Below, in pieces: positions 44,432-52,754 of a stretch of DNA of 64,000 nt. The position numbers and the translations under genes were made by a program. This stretch comes from VRUE01 sp963703335. GTDB taxonomy: Bacteria > Actinomycetota > Thermoleophilia > Solirubrobacterales > 70-9. The stretch's first letter is position 1, and the number at the start of each line of letters is the position of its first letter. The DNA lies in contig OY969812.1 of assembly GCA_963703335.1 (NCBI GenBank), positions 2,790,001-2,854,000 of the forward strand, written 5' to 3'. The notes under the pieces are model-generated. The model had not been told where the DNA came from. It did no database searches and saw only the letters and a program-made list of their open reading frames with translations.

Positions 44432-45709
44432 CTAGGCAGGCGTTCGAGTGCGGGCCAGCTGTTCGATCAGCTCGGCGCCGCGCTCGGCGCCGTCGTTCTC
44501 GGCCGCCCATCTCGCCAGCTCCGCGGCGCGATCGGCAAACGAAGCGTCGTCCAGCAGGCGACGGGCTGCCCAACGCAGGGGCGCCGATTGGCACAGCCGC
44601 CAAGGGAGCGAGAGCCCGCACTTGGCCCAGGCGACCCGCATCGCGGTCTCGCTCATGTCGCCGATGATCGGGCAGATGAGAACCGGGGTACCGGCGGCAA
44701 GGGCCCGGGCCACCGTGCCATGACCGCCATGGGATATGACCAGTGAGGCGGCCGGCATCAGCTGGCTGTAGCTGAGCCAGTCGACCAAGACCGCGTTGTC
44801 GGGCACGTCGATCGGCGTCTGGGGCATCACGCGGTTGGTAGTTGCGACCACGCGCACCGGCTCGCTTGCGAGCGCCTCGAGCGCGGTTCGCACGAGGTGG
44901 TTGTCGGAGTCGTGTGCCGTGCTTGGAGCGACCAGGACCAGCGGTGCGCCGCCCGGCGGCAGTTCGATGTCGGGGTGGGGAAGCTCGAACGTCATCGGCC
45001 CGGTGACTTTCACCCCGGCTGGCCACTGGCGCGGGTACTCGAGCTGGGGGAAGGTGCCGACCAGCGCCAAGTCCCTGCTGATGCCGCCGTGGAAGTGCTC
45101 GACGGGAGGGAGATCGAGGCGGGCGCGTTGCGTGTTGAGGTCGCGGCGCCCATGCTCAAGGCCGATATTGAGTGCCCGCTGCCCGGTGCGCCAGACCGCT
45201 CGCCCCATTGGCGTTCGGGGTGGTTGCAGTCCCACCGCGAAGAACGGCAGGCCCGGCTCGACCACGGGATAGATGTGGGGGATGAGAGTCACCAGCGGCA
45301 CACCGGCCTTCTCGGCTGCCAGCGACGGCGCCAGAGTGAGGATGTCGCTGACGACCACGTGCGGCCGCATCTCCTCGATCAGGGGCAGCAGCGCCCGCGC
45401 AGCCTCGGCGGCGTGCGCCCCCTCGGCGGAGTCCGGGTCCGGAGGCGGGAACATCCGGTATTCCTCCGCCGCGGCGAAACCGAGCCCCGCACCCTCGACC
45501 GCCTCGCGCCGCTCCTCCCAGGTCTCGACCACGACCTCGTGGCCGCGCCCCCGCAGCGCCCGCCCAAGCGCAATCGCCGGAAAAACGTGCCCCGCGTCGC
45601 CGAAGGCGGCAACGAGGAAGCGGAGGTTCCCGCTCCCCGTCGCCGTGCTGCTCCCGTCAGGGCGTGTCGAGTCCCTCACCGGGTCTTGTGAAGACAATCT
45701 CTGGGACAT
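44432..45709 (-). CDS. MGT/UGT-like glycosyltransferase (GT-B fold)
   Basis: 425 residues. N-terminal Rossmann part (NLRFLVAAFGDAGHVFPAIA) and a C-terminal donor-binding signature ISHGGHGTVARALAAGTPVL, LICPIIGDMSETAMRVAW, as in macrolide and sterol glycosyltransferases of family GT1. No membrane segment is seen, so it acts in the cytoplasm on a small lipophilic acceptor. It overlaps the SDR gene by 53 bases; a later start is not obvious. Ends 4 bases beyond tRNA-Asn. Confidence 0.82.
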   Translation of the reverse strand: MSQRLSSQDPVRDSTRPDGSSTATGSGNLRFLVAAFGDAGHVFPAIALGRALRGRGHEVVVETWEERREAVEGAGLGFAAAEEYRMFPPPDPDSAEGAHAAEAARALLPLIEEMRPHVVVSDILTLAPSLAAEKAGVPLVTLIPHIYPVVEPGLPFFAVGLQPPRTPMGRAVWRTGQRALNIGLEHGRRDLNTQRARLDLPPVEHFHGGISRDLALVGTFPQLEYPRQWPAGVKVTGPMTFELPHPDIELPPGGAPLVLVAPSTAHDSDNHLVRTALEALASEPVRVVATTNRVMPQTPIDVPDNAVLVDWLSYSQLMPAASLVISHGGHGTVARALAAGTPVLICPIIGDMSETAMRVAWAKCGLSLPWRLCQSAPLRWAARRLLDDASFADRAAELARWAAENDGAERGAELIEQLARTRTPA

Positions 45710-46388
45710 GGCAGTTGCGCGACGTCCGCAGCAGGAAGCGGACCGCCTCGCCGAGGTCCTCGGGCCTGATCATTTCCTCGCCCGGAACCTGCCCCTTGGC
45801 GAACTCGGTCATCGGCGTGTCGACGAAGCCAGGTGCCAGCGCGGTGCACTGAATCCCCGCGCTACCCACCTCGCGGTGCGTCGATTGAGTGAAGTTGATT
45901 ACCGCGGCCTTGGTCGCGGCGTATATCGAGAGCCAGGCCTGGCCGCCCTTGCCAGCGATCGAGGCGGTGTTGACGAGCAGCGCCTTGCCGTGCTCCGCGG
46001 CCGCCTCTTTCAGCATCGGCAGCCCCTCGCGGGTGCCGATGATCAGAGCCCGCAGGTTGACGCCCAGCTGCATGTCGAGGTGCTTGGTCTGGATCTCCTC
46101 CATCGGCGCGCCGATGCCGACGCCGGCGTTGTTCATCAGCATGTCGAGCCGGCCGTAAGTCTCTCGGTGCTTGGCGAAGACGCCGACGACGTCCTCCTCC
46201 TCGGTCATGTTGGCGGCGACGCTCTGCACCTCGATCCCGTCTGCGCGCAGGCTCTCCGCGGCGCTCTCGAGCTTGTCGGGGCGTCGCGCCGAGACCGTCA
46301 GGGCGTAGCCCTCCTCGCCGAGCACGCGGGCAACCGCCAGCCCGATGCCACTCGATGCCCCCGTGATCAGTGCCGCTCGCTCCGCCAA
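45657..46388 (-). CDS. short-chain dehydrogenase/reductase
   Basis: 243 residues. TGASSGIGLAVARVLGEEGY (cofactor), NNAGVGIGAP, catalytic Ser in TASIAGKGG and YAATKAA with Tyr and Lys. It is co-directional and overlapping with the glycosyltransferase, so the two may act on the same molecule, for example oxidation then glycosylation of a sterol or polyketide. That pairing is inferred. Confidence 0.85.
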   Translation of the reverse strand: MAERAALITGASSGIGLAVARVLGEEGYALTVSARRPDKLESAAESLRADGIEVQSVAANMTEEEDVVGVFAKHRETYGRLDMLMNNAGVGIGAPMEEIQTKHLDMQLGVNLRALIIGTREGLPMLKEAAAEHGKALLVNTASIAGKGGQAWLSIYAATKAAVINFTQSTHREVGSAGIQCTALAPGFVDTPMTEFAKGQVPGEEMIRPEDLGEAVRFLLRTSRNCHVPEIVFTRPGEGLDTP

Positions 46389-46487
46389 GGCTCTCTCCTT
46401 TTGCTCGACCGCTTTCGCCGCGGACCCTATCTCGCGTTGGCGTGGCGCGTGGGATCGCGCTACGGCGGCGGCATCGCCGTGAATAAC

Positions 46488-47579
46488 ATGCCGCCGATGC
46501 TCTCTCGCCGAGCTCTCGCCGTCCCCGCCTGCCTGCTCCTGCTCGCGGCGATCGCGCTGTCCGGTTGCGGCAGCGGGTCCGACGATACGACCGATTCCGC
46601 TTCGACTTCAGCCGAAAGCCGCCCGGCTCCCCCCAAGAGCGACTTTCCCAGCGCCAAGGGCAAGACGCTCGCCGAGGTGCTGGAAGCAGCCGACGGCCCC
46701 TCCGACCTCGTCATCTCACCCGCGGCCCGGGTCTTCTACAACGGAGAGAACCGCTACCCGTTCGGCGTCTTCGAACGTGACCGCACCCAAGTTGGAGATG
46801 CGGACGTGGCCCTCTACTTCGCCCGGGTGCCCGGCCAGGAACCGAAGGGCGGCAAATTCGAGGGCGCAACCGGTTCGACCAGCGATAAAGAAGCGCAGGT
46901 CCAGGCGCGCGATGAACCCGCGGTTGGTCCCTTCCCCGCCAGGATCGAATCGATACAGACCCAGCCGGCCTTCCGCGCCCAGACAACGACCAGCGACCCC
47001 GACGCCGCCTCGGTCGTCTATATAACCGACGTCAACTTTCCCAAGGACGGCGAGTGGCGCATCGCTGCCCTAATCGAGAAGGACGGAGAACTCACGTCCG
47101 CGCTGCTGCCAAGCGCAGTGGTCGGCTCCTTCGCGAAGATCCCGCAGGTAGGTCAAAAGGCGCCCCTGATCCACACGCGGACCCCTGACGATGTCGGCGG
47201 TGACCTCTCGAAGATCACCACGCGGATTCCACCGGATACGCAGAACAAGGTTGACTACGCGGACGCGCTGGGCAAGGAACCGATCGTCCTGCTGTTCGCC
47301 ACGCCCCAGTTCTGCCAGAGTCGCGTCTGCGGGCCGGTCGTCGACGTGGCTGAGCAGGTCAAGCAGATCTACGGCGACAAGGCCGCGTTCATCCACATGG
47401 AGATCTACAGAGACAACGATCCGAGTAACCCGGTGCGGCCTCAAGTGAGCGCTTTCCGCCTGCCGACTGAGCCGTGGTTGTTCGCAATCGGCCGAAATGG
47501 AAGGATCTCGGCCACGATCGAGGGCGCCTTCGGCGTCGAAGAACTGACCCGCGTGGTGAAGGGACTGACCGCAGAATGA
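46488..47579 (+). CDS. lipoprotein with thioredoxin-like domain
   Basis: 363 residues. Signal and lipobox: AVPACLLLLAAIALSGCGSG, lipidation at the Cys. A disordered Ser/Pro-rich region follows. The C-terminal domain contains PIVLLFATPQFCQSRVCGPV, a CxxxxC pair at a thioredoxin-fold active-site position, and PTEPWLFAIGRNGRI with a cis-Pro-like PTEPW. This resembles actinobacterial SCO/TlpA-like extracytoplasmic redox proteins. ATG at 46488 chosen; a GTG 9 bases upstream is possible. Overlaps the Hpt gene by 4 bases. Confidence 0.75.
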   Translation: MPPMLSRRALAVPACLLLLAAIALSGCGSGSDDTTDSASTSAESRPAPPKSDFPSAKGKTLAEVLEAADGPSDLVISPAARVFYNGENRYPFGVFERDRTQVGDADVALYFARVPGQEPKGGKFEGATGSTSDKEAQVQARDEPAVGPFPARIESIQTQPAFRAQTTTSDPDAASVVYITDVNFPKDGEWRIAALIEKDGELTSALLPSAVVGSFAKIPQVGQKAPLIHTRTPDDVGGDLSKITTRIPPDTQNKVDYADALGKEPIVLLFATPQFCQSRVCGPVVDVAEQVKQIYGDKAAFIHMEIYRDNDPSNPVRPQVSAFRLPTEPWLFAIGRNGRISATIEGAFGVEELTRVVKGLTAE

Positions 47580-47941
47580 GTGAGAAGACAAGCCCCGATG
47601 CCGAGCTGCTGGCCTCCTTTGCCGAGGAGGCCAAGCGTCGCTGCGACGTGATCGCGGCGGGCCTGGCCACCGAGACCACCGATTTCGAGACGATGCGGAT
47701 CGAGGCCCACGCCCTCAAGGGTGCGGCCAGCGTCATCGGTCTGCGCCGCCTCGCCGAGCTCGCGGGCCTGATGGAATCCGATCTCGCCGAAGCAAAGAAG
47801 ACCGGCTCGATCCGCGGCGGTCGCACCCACCAGGTCGCCGACGCCGCCAAAGCCATAGCCGAAGGAGCCGCCGCCGCCGCCAAAGGCGAAGAAGAGCCCC
47901 CCGACGTCGGCCGCTCCCTAGCCCAGCTCTTCAGCGCCTAG
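47576..47941 (+). CDS. Hpt-domain phosphotransfer protein
   Basis: 121 residues. The phosphohistidine site is in MRIEAHALKGAASVIGLRRL, the standard HxLKG motif of histidine phosphotransfer domains, within a four-helix bundle. No kinase or regulator is adjacent; it is translationally coupled to the redox lipoprotein. The C-terminal tail is Ala/Glu-rich. It probably relays phosphate between a hybrid kinase and a response regulator encoded elsewhere. Confidence 0.75.
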   Translation: MSEKTSPDAELLASFAEEAKRRCDVIAAGLATETTDFETMRIEAHALKGAASVIGLRRLAELAGLMESDLAEAKKTGSIRGGRTHQVADAAKAIAEGAAAAAKGEEEPPDVGRSLAQLFSA

Positions 47942-47961
47942 CGCTACCCTCCCCAGCCAAC

Positions 47962-48035
<74 letters not shown>

Positions 48036-48231
48036 TGACGCGACTAGTTCCGCTACGAAGTTGCGCGACATCCGCGTGACTCTGCGCGCCATAGGCGCAT
48101 TCGATCCGCCTAGCCTCGCGCCCCATGGCTTCTATGCCACCTGTCTTCCTGCTCCCACGTGTCGAAGACCCCATCCCCGACATGATCGGGGTGGGCTTCA
48201 TCTTCAGCATGCAGGGGCCGGAGGCGTCGTC

Positions 48232-48363
48232 ATGCTCGTCCTTGGATCGATGCTGGGGCTGCCTGCCGCTGAACTCGACACGTGGGCTCGTCGCGGTGTC
48301 AGCATGGGATTTGTGGCAGGCGCGCTCTTTTACGCTGCGGCGCTGCTGGGGCAGATACTATGA
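48232..48363 (+). CDS. 43-residue membrane peptide
   Basis: ATG preceded by GGAGG with 7-base spacing. Product MLVLGSMLGLPAAELDTWAR then RGVSMGFVAGALFYAAALLG, ending QIL: one hydrophobic helix at the C terminus. The stop overlaps the next small gene by 4 bases, which supports both being real. Function unknown. First cargo after tRNA-Met. Confidence 0.5.
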   Translation: MLVLGSMLGLPAAELDTWARRGVSMGFVAGALFYAAALLGQIL

Positions 48364-48587
48364 AGACAATGCACCGCACTTCGACAGTCGGTCTTCTAAT
48401 CGGCTCTGCTCTCTTGGCTGCCAGCGCGATTGCGTTGACGGCCTTGACAGCGACAGGCGCCGGAGGCGCGTACGCCTTCCTCTCTGTCGGCATGGTCGTC
48501 TTCAGCGTTTTCCTCATCTGGCCTGAGCGCACACGCCCCTTTCGCAGCAAGAGCAGCCACCGCGGCGTGCGGCGTCAGCCGCGGTAA
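48360..48587 (+). CDS. 75-residue two-helix membrane protein
   Basis: Starts at ATGA overlap with the preceding peptide. Two hydrophobic helices: VGLLIGSALLAASAIALTAL and GGAYAFLSVGMVVFSVFLIW, then a basic tail (RTRPFRSKSSHRGVRRQPR) expected to be cytoplasmic. No family recognised. Its 3' end overlaps a pseudogene on the other strand. Confidence 0.55.
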   Translation: MKTMHRTSTVGLLIGSALLAASAIALTALTATGAGGAYAFLSVGMVVFSVFLIWPERTRPFRSKSSHRGVRRQPR

Positions 48588-48776
48588 GCCAGGCGTTCCC
48601 GCCAACATAAGCCGCAAAGTCTTCGCCGAACTCGATCGCCAACCGCTCGGCGTGGGGTAGTCCTTCTGGCACTCCAGCGCAACGACCACGTCGCCTAGCC
48701 CGGCCAGGTGATTGCGCACCTACTCGTAGAGCGCGTCGCGCTGGCTGCCGACGATTTTCAACGCGGGGCGGGGCAT
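48514..48776 (-). pseudogene. broken small gene, nonsense plus frameshift
   Basis: Excellent ribosome site AAAGGAGGGCACC before an ATG. The frame reads MPRPALKIVGSQRDALYE and hits TAG; beyond it, the same frame continues VRNHLAGLGDVVVALECQKD. After YPT the protein resumes in another frame as AERLAIEFGEDFAAYVGGNA and WLTAADAARRGG, ending at 48514. So one stop and one frameshift inactivate it. Confidence 0.55.
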
Positions 48777-48819
48777 GGTGCCCTCCTTTCGGTAGGACAC
48801 CGAAGAGCCGCCGGATGCT

Positions 48820-48835
48820 GTTCTCGTACGAGAAC
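48820..48835. promoter_or_regulatory. perfect 16-bp palindrome, candidate operator
   Basis: GTTCTCGTACGAGAAC, fully self-complementary, 44 bases upstream of the start of the broken - strand gene. Typical size and symmetry for a dimeric repressor or LexA-like site. Confidence 0.4.
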
Positions 48836-48885
48836 TAAGGCGAGTAGCTTTTCGCTTGCATCGAAGGCTCGTTCTTCGGTGCCAT

Positions 48886-48914
48886 GCCCCGGGGCGTTCC
48901 ACCGCCGCCGGGGC
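48886..48914 (+). terminator. GC hairpin followed by T-rich bases
   Basis: GCCCCGG, 15-base loop, CCGGGGC, then GCTTTATTC. The nearest thing to an intrinsic terminator in the array. The 300 bases around it up to the next gene show no other feature. Confidence 0.4.
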
Positions 48915-49179
48915 GCTTTATTCAGTTGGCGCGGCGACGATAGCTCTGCTTCGGCGACAAAGCGAGCGGATTGCCGGGGATGCCTGTGGATTACGGTTCA
49001 TCACTCTCGGCGCCAGGCTCGTTCTAGCGAAACCGGCCATTACAAATTAGAGGGGCAAAAACATCTGGGCTCTAAAAGCCGCTAGCCAGCACCCCTCACA
49101 GCCTGGGTTAGGTGAGCTAGGTTTGATCAGAAGGACTTGTGGTGAGGCAAAAACTGCTACCGATACTGGGAGGCGAGTT

Positions 49180-50484
49180 TTGGACAATGACGTAGCTGCC
49201 ATCGATCAGAGTGTGCCGGTGTTTGGCGCACGGAAGAGGGCACGGGAGCTAGCCGCCGAAGTCACCGATCTTCGCGCTCACTTGGAGCGCTTGGGCGGGC
49301 TGACGGTCATCGAACTCGAAGAGAAAAGTCACCAGCTCGGACAAGAGATCGAGGATCAAAAGGAGAAGTTCGAGGCCGAGCGCCAAGAATTCGATGCAAG
49401 GTTGGAGCAGTTGAAGCTGGATGTGATCGAGACGGAAGAGACGGCACTCCTGCAGGAGGCGGGTGTCTACGAGTACCGCCACCCTCTCGATGACTCAGTT
49501 CAGTACAAAGCTGCGCTTGATGGGGTTCGTGAGCAGATCAAGGCGATGACTAAGAAGGACGGGGGCGCAGTAAGGGGTAACACCAACTGGCAGGTCAACG
49601 GTTCTGCGGCTCAGGGACGGAAAATGGTCCGGGACTTTTCAAAGCTGATGCTGCGGGCGTATAACGCAGAGGCTGACAACCTGACGAGAGGAATGAAGCC
49701 CTACAAGCTGGACTCCTCGATTCAGCGATTGACCAAAGTCGCCGCCACGATTGCCAAGCTCGGGACGACGATGGATATCCACATATCGGGTCAGTATCAC
49801 GAGTTGCGCGAATACGAGCTTCAGCTGACCGCTGACTACCGGGAGAAGCAGGCTGAAGAGAAAGAGAAAGAGCGCGAAGAGAAAGCCAGGCTCAAGGAAG
49901 AGCGCGAGGCGCAAAAAGAAATGGAACAAGAGCGTGCCCGACTCGAAAAAGAGCAGGCCCACTATCTGAACTCGATCGAGAAGTTGCGAGCGAAGGGAGA
50001 CGCTGATGCAGTGGCTCGCCTGGAAGGTGAGTTGAAAGACATCGAACGCGCGATTGAGGACGTCGATTACCGCGCTGCCAACATCAAAGCTGGCTATGTA
50101 TACGTGATCTCTAACATCGGCTCCTTCGGTGAGGGCGTGGTAAAGGTCGGCCTAACCCGTCGCCTTGACCCCGGAATTCGGGTTCGTGAGCTTGGGGACG
50201 CGTCAGTTCCATTCCGCTTCGACACCCATGCACTCGTCTTCTCTGAGGATGCCGTCGGGCTAGAGGCACAACTTCACAAGTTGATGGAGGACAGGAGAGT
50301 CAATCGGGTCAACCTGCGCAGAGAGTTTTTCTACGCGACTCCAGAGGAGGTCAAGGCTCACCTAGTCGCAGTTGCAGGCGACATCCTCACGTTCACGGAC
50401 ACCCCGGAGGCCGCCGAATTCCATCAGAGCCGCAGCTTCGCCGAGAAGCTTGATCTTCCCGGGCATTCTTCGCCAAGTGCTTGA
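49180..50484 (+). CDS. DUF4041 plus GIY-YIG nuclease-like protein
   Basis: 434 residues from a TTG with GGGAGG 6 bases upstream. The N-terminal half has a coiled coil (ELEEKSHQLGQEIEDQKEKF) and the DUF4041 region (DSVQYKAALDGVREQIKAMT, RDFSKLMLRAYNAEADNL). A charged Glu/Lys coil follows. The C-terminal GIY-YIG/T5orf172 domain reads GYVYVISNIGSFGEGVVKVG, LTRRLDPGIRVREL, and Glu in GLEAQLHKL. This domain pair is known from phage-defence nucleases such as SNIPE, which have an N-terminal membrane helix; none is visible here. Codons are more AT-rich than the core genes. Confidence 0.82.
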   Translation: MDNDVAAIDQSVPVFGARKRARELAAEVTDLRAHLERLGGLTVIELEEKSHQLGQEIEDQKEKFEAERQEFDARLEQLKLDVIETEETALLQEAGVYEYRHPLDDSVQYKAALDGVREQIKAMTKKDGGAVRGNTNWQVNGSAAQGRKMVRDFSKLMLRAYNAEADNLTRGMKPYKLDSSIQRLTKVAATIAKLGTTMDIHISGQYHELREYELQLTADYREKQAEEKEKEREEKARLKEEREAQKEMEQERARLEKEQAHYLNSIEKLRAKGDADAVARLEGELKDIERAIEDVDYRAANIKAGYVYVISNIGSFGEGVVKVGLTRRLDPGIRVRELGDASVPFRFDTHALVFSEDAVGLEAQLHKLMEDRRVNRVNLRREFFYATPEEVKAHLVAVAGDILTFTDTPEAAEFHQSRSFAEKLDLPGHSSPSA

Positions 50485-50531
50485 GTCCCGCCTGTCTCTT
50501 CATGTATCGCCGCCGGAGACTTTGAAAGTCT

Positions 50532-50855
50532 TTGTCTGTGGTTCCAACAGAGCGCGAAATCTTTATCGATGTAGGGCCAGGCATCCGCATCCGGTTCCGA
50601 CGCAGCGAGCCGCCTCCGCCCATCTCCTACGCGATCACGCTGGAGAGCCTGGACGACGGCGATTGGATGACCGTGCGCCTTTGGGACAACGCAGATGCGA
50701 TCGACGAGCATCATGAGCACGAGCACACGAGGACGGGCGGGAAGCAGGCGGCCACAATCCTGGACTTCGACTCCCCCAATGTGGCGATGGCAGCAGCAAT
50801 AAAAAAGGCGAAGGGGAAGGCTCTGGAGATCGTGAGACAATGGAGGGAATCATGA
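50532..50855 (+). CDS. small TumE-like (DUF6516) putative toxin
   Basis: 107 residues. REIFIDVGPGIRIRFRRSEP, then SYAITLESLDDGDWMTVRLW and DNADAIDEHHEHEHTRTGGK, a His-rich pattern matching DUF6516 proteins, which form toxin-antitoxin pairs with HTH antitoxins. TTG start at 50532 or GTG at 50538. Its stop overlaps the following gene (ATGA). The partner here does not look like an HTH, so the toxin call is tentative. Confidence 0.5.
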   Translation: MSVVPTEREIFIDVGPGIRIRFRRSEPPPPISYAITLESLDDGDWMTVRLWDNADAIDEHHEHEHTRTGGKQAATILDFDSPNVAMAAAIKKAKGKALEIVRQWRES

Positions 50856-51205
50856 GCCGTGACACAAAGACCGACTCTGCAACCGAGCGGGTTCTCGCCA
50901 GCATCGACGACGAGGGGCTGGCTGCTCGGTATCCCAACCGGACGCACTTCATCTCGGCCGACAATCCCGATCAGGGCGAGATGGCCACCCGAGCCTTGTT
51001 CGATGGCGATCCCGTCGTGATCGTCTACGCCGACGGGCATGAGTTGCTTGTTCGGCCTGAGGAGGTTCACGGCCCCGCGCGCTGGTCTCTCGCGTTGACG
51101 GCGCTTCTATTGCGCCTCCGTCGCCGTAATCACGGCGCGGTTCAGTTCCCCCCTCGCGCGCATATCGAGGCACGGGACTCGACCGGCCATCCCATCGCTG
51201 CATAG
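50852..51205 (+). CDS. hypothetical protein coupled to the TumE-like gene
   Basis: 117 residues from ATG 50852, with GGAGGG 4 bases upstream. Sequence: ATERVLASIDDEGLAARYPN, then TRALFDGDPVVIVYADGHEL, LLVRPEEVHGPARWSLALTA, and a basic end. The middle looks like a small beta barrel; no HTH is seen. The coupled start implies joint expression, possibly as antitoxin. Its stop lies 29 bases before the first repeat arm of the tRNA array. Confidence 0.5.
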   Translation: MSRDTKTDSATERVLASIDDEGLAARYPNRTHFISADNPDQGEMATRALFDGDPVVIVYADGHELLVRPEEVHGPARWSLALTALLLRLRRRNHGAVQFPPRAHIEARDSTGHPIAA

Positions 51206-51234
51206 GTGCGATGAGCTGGCCCGACGGGCCGCCC

Positions 51235-51385
51235 GAAACTTTGTCCCGAAATTTGTCCCGGACTCCACCGAACTCAGCCCAACTCCTCAGACTGAGCGCA
51301 CCCCGTCAGGCACGAATCGCCGCCACGGACGGGTTCCGGCGCGACTCATAATCCGTGGAGCGCAGGTTCGAGTCCTGCCCGCCCA
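51235..51385 (+). repeat. array repeat R1: arm plus tRNA-Met 3' half
   Basis: Arm begins GAAACTTTGTCCCG. It has paired TTTGTCCCG repeats, then ACTCCACCGA, ACTCAGCCCA, ACTCCTCAGA in 10-base phase. The tRNA part (51343-51385) runs from GACTCATAATCC to the acceptor end, but its T-arm is GCAGG/CCTGC instead of GAAGG/CCTTC of the resident tRNA. Confidence 0.8.
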
Positions 51386-51388
51386 TCT

Positions 51389-52399
51389 CTAGAAAGGCCA
51401 GCGAGTCCACAGCGGGTTACGGGGCACGCGCCGCGCATTCTCGCAGCGTGCGGTTCGGCGGCGGGACCCGTCGACCCGGATGGTGAAGATGCATGACGGG
51501 GAGACGCCGATGTCAACCCCGCCCCCGCTCAGCTTCTCGCCGCTGAAAGTCAAGGCGTTGCCGGAGGGCGAGAAGCTGGGATTTGCTGCGGTCCAACCAG
51601 CGACCTGGGAGGCAGGGAGGCGATGTGCGTGCGAGCCGTCGCGCCTCATCACAACGATGCGTGCACCGGCGCGATCCGCCGTGGCGAAGGCTATGAGTCG
51701 GTTGTTTGCAGACATCGTAGGGGCGGCCGCAAAGCTCAATCCAGCACGGAAAGGCCCCGTGTGCAGAAGATTGACCGACCCGCCATTCAGACCGGTCGTC
51801 CCGATTCCGTTCACCGGTCCCTCTTGACCGGTCGAACGGAAGACGGCGATGATGTGTCGACCATCTGCGGTGAACTCGGCTCCGGAGGAGTTCCGTCCCC
51901 CGCTGGCTTCGAAGGAATAGCCGGGAACAACGACCCGATGGAGATGTGAGCCATTGGCTTTTAAGATGAATACCGCGCCAGCTCGCTTAGTGACAAGGAT
52001 TTTTCCGCCATTGGGCGCAAGTGCAATGGAATCGATCGGGATGTCTGCCCGGGTTATCCCAGAGCTCACGAAGGAGCGAATCACACGGGCGCGCCGACCG
52101 AGGCGCATGGTCCAAACCCGGTCCGTCCAGACTGGAGCTCCGGTGGACTTGTCCCAATTGCGGGACGCAAAGGCCACCCGCCTGCCATTTCGCGAGGCGG
52201 CAATGCTGATAAGGGCGCCCCTTCGCAGAAGAAACAACGTCTGTGGCTGGCCTCCCGATGGAGGGATTGCCACGATCTTCCTCGTACCTTCTCGGGCGAT
52301 GATCCTAGTTGCGCCAGCTGACTTAGACGGTTGAGCTGCGGAGAGGATGATCACACCGATCATGCCTATCGCAAAAATGAAGATCCATTTGGTTGGCAT
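51389..52399 (-). CDS. secreted WD40/TolB-like beta-propeller protein
   Basis: 336 residues. Signal or anchor helix MPTKWIFIFAIGMIGVIILS, then repeated blade motifs such as IAASRNGRRVAFASRNWD, SIALAPNGGKILVTKR, AEFTADGRHIIAVF and PSFSPSGNALTFSGE, typical of PD40/TolB propellers. Extracytoplasmic, likely protein binding. It is the only gene between R1 and R2 and runs opposite to the tRNA, ending 3 bases from the R1 tRNA fragment. Confidence 0.75.
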   Translation of the reverse strand: MPTKWIFIFAIGMIGVIILSAAQPSKSAGATRIIAREGTRKIVAIPPSGGQPQTLFLLRRGALISIAASRNGRRVAFASRNWDKSTGAPVWTDRVWTMRLGRRARVIRSFVSSGITRADIPIDSIALAPNGGKILVTKRAGAVFILKANGSHLHRVVVPGYSFEASGGRNSSGAEFTADGRHIIAVFRSTGQEGPVNGIGTTGLNGGSVNLLHTGPFRAGLSFAAAPTMSANNRLIAFATADRAGARIVVMRRDGSHAHRLPASQVAGWTAANPSFSPSGNALTFSGEKLSGGGVDIGVSPSCIFTIRVDGSRRRTARCENARRVPRNPLWTRWPF

Positions 52400-52503
52400 A
52401 CGGCAATTCTCCAGAGGTCGCGTGGCCGACGCGAGGCCGGCGCTGGCCGGTGACAAGACAGCTTCGGCTCGACACGGGCCACAAGCGCATGGGCACTCAT
52501 GAG

Positions 52504-52653
52504 AACTTGGTCTCGAAATTGGTCCCCAACTCCTCCGAACTCAGACGAACTCCCTGGACGTGATTCGCTCTATCAGGCCAGATTCGGCTCTATAGACGGC
52601 TTCCGGCTCGACTCATAATCCGTGGAGCGCAGGTTCGAGTCCTGCCCGCCCCA
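52504..52653 (+). repeat. array repeat R2: arm plus tRNA-Met 3' half
   Basis: Paired TTGGTCTCG / TTGGTCCCC, then ACTCCTCCGA, ACTCAGACGA, ACTCCCTGGA, then CTCTATAGACGG before the tRNA part (52610-52653). The T-arm is again GCAGG/CCTGC, as in R1. Confidence 0.8.
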
Positions 52654-52754
52654 TTACGAAAGCCAGTGATAGATATTGGATCGTTCCGCAGAGCCATTGA
52701 GCCGGTTTGCCCATCCGTTGCTCAGCGAAGCATCTTTGCGAGCTGCGCGGCTCG

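Noticed and set aside
45273..46487. N-terminal extension of the thioredoxin-like lipoprotein to 768 codons
   Set aside because: The extension covers the opposite-strand SDR and glycosyltransferase genes. A signal peptide with lipobox begins at 46488.
48125..48526. 134-codon frame starting MASMPPVFLLPRVEDPIPDM
   Set aside because: The first ~35 residues look protein-like, but the rest is out-of-frame translation of the two small membrane genes. It could be a short remnant but is not supported as a gene.
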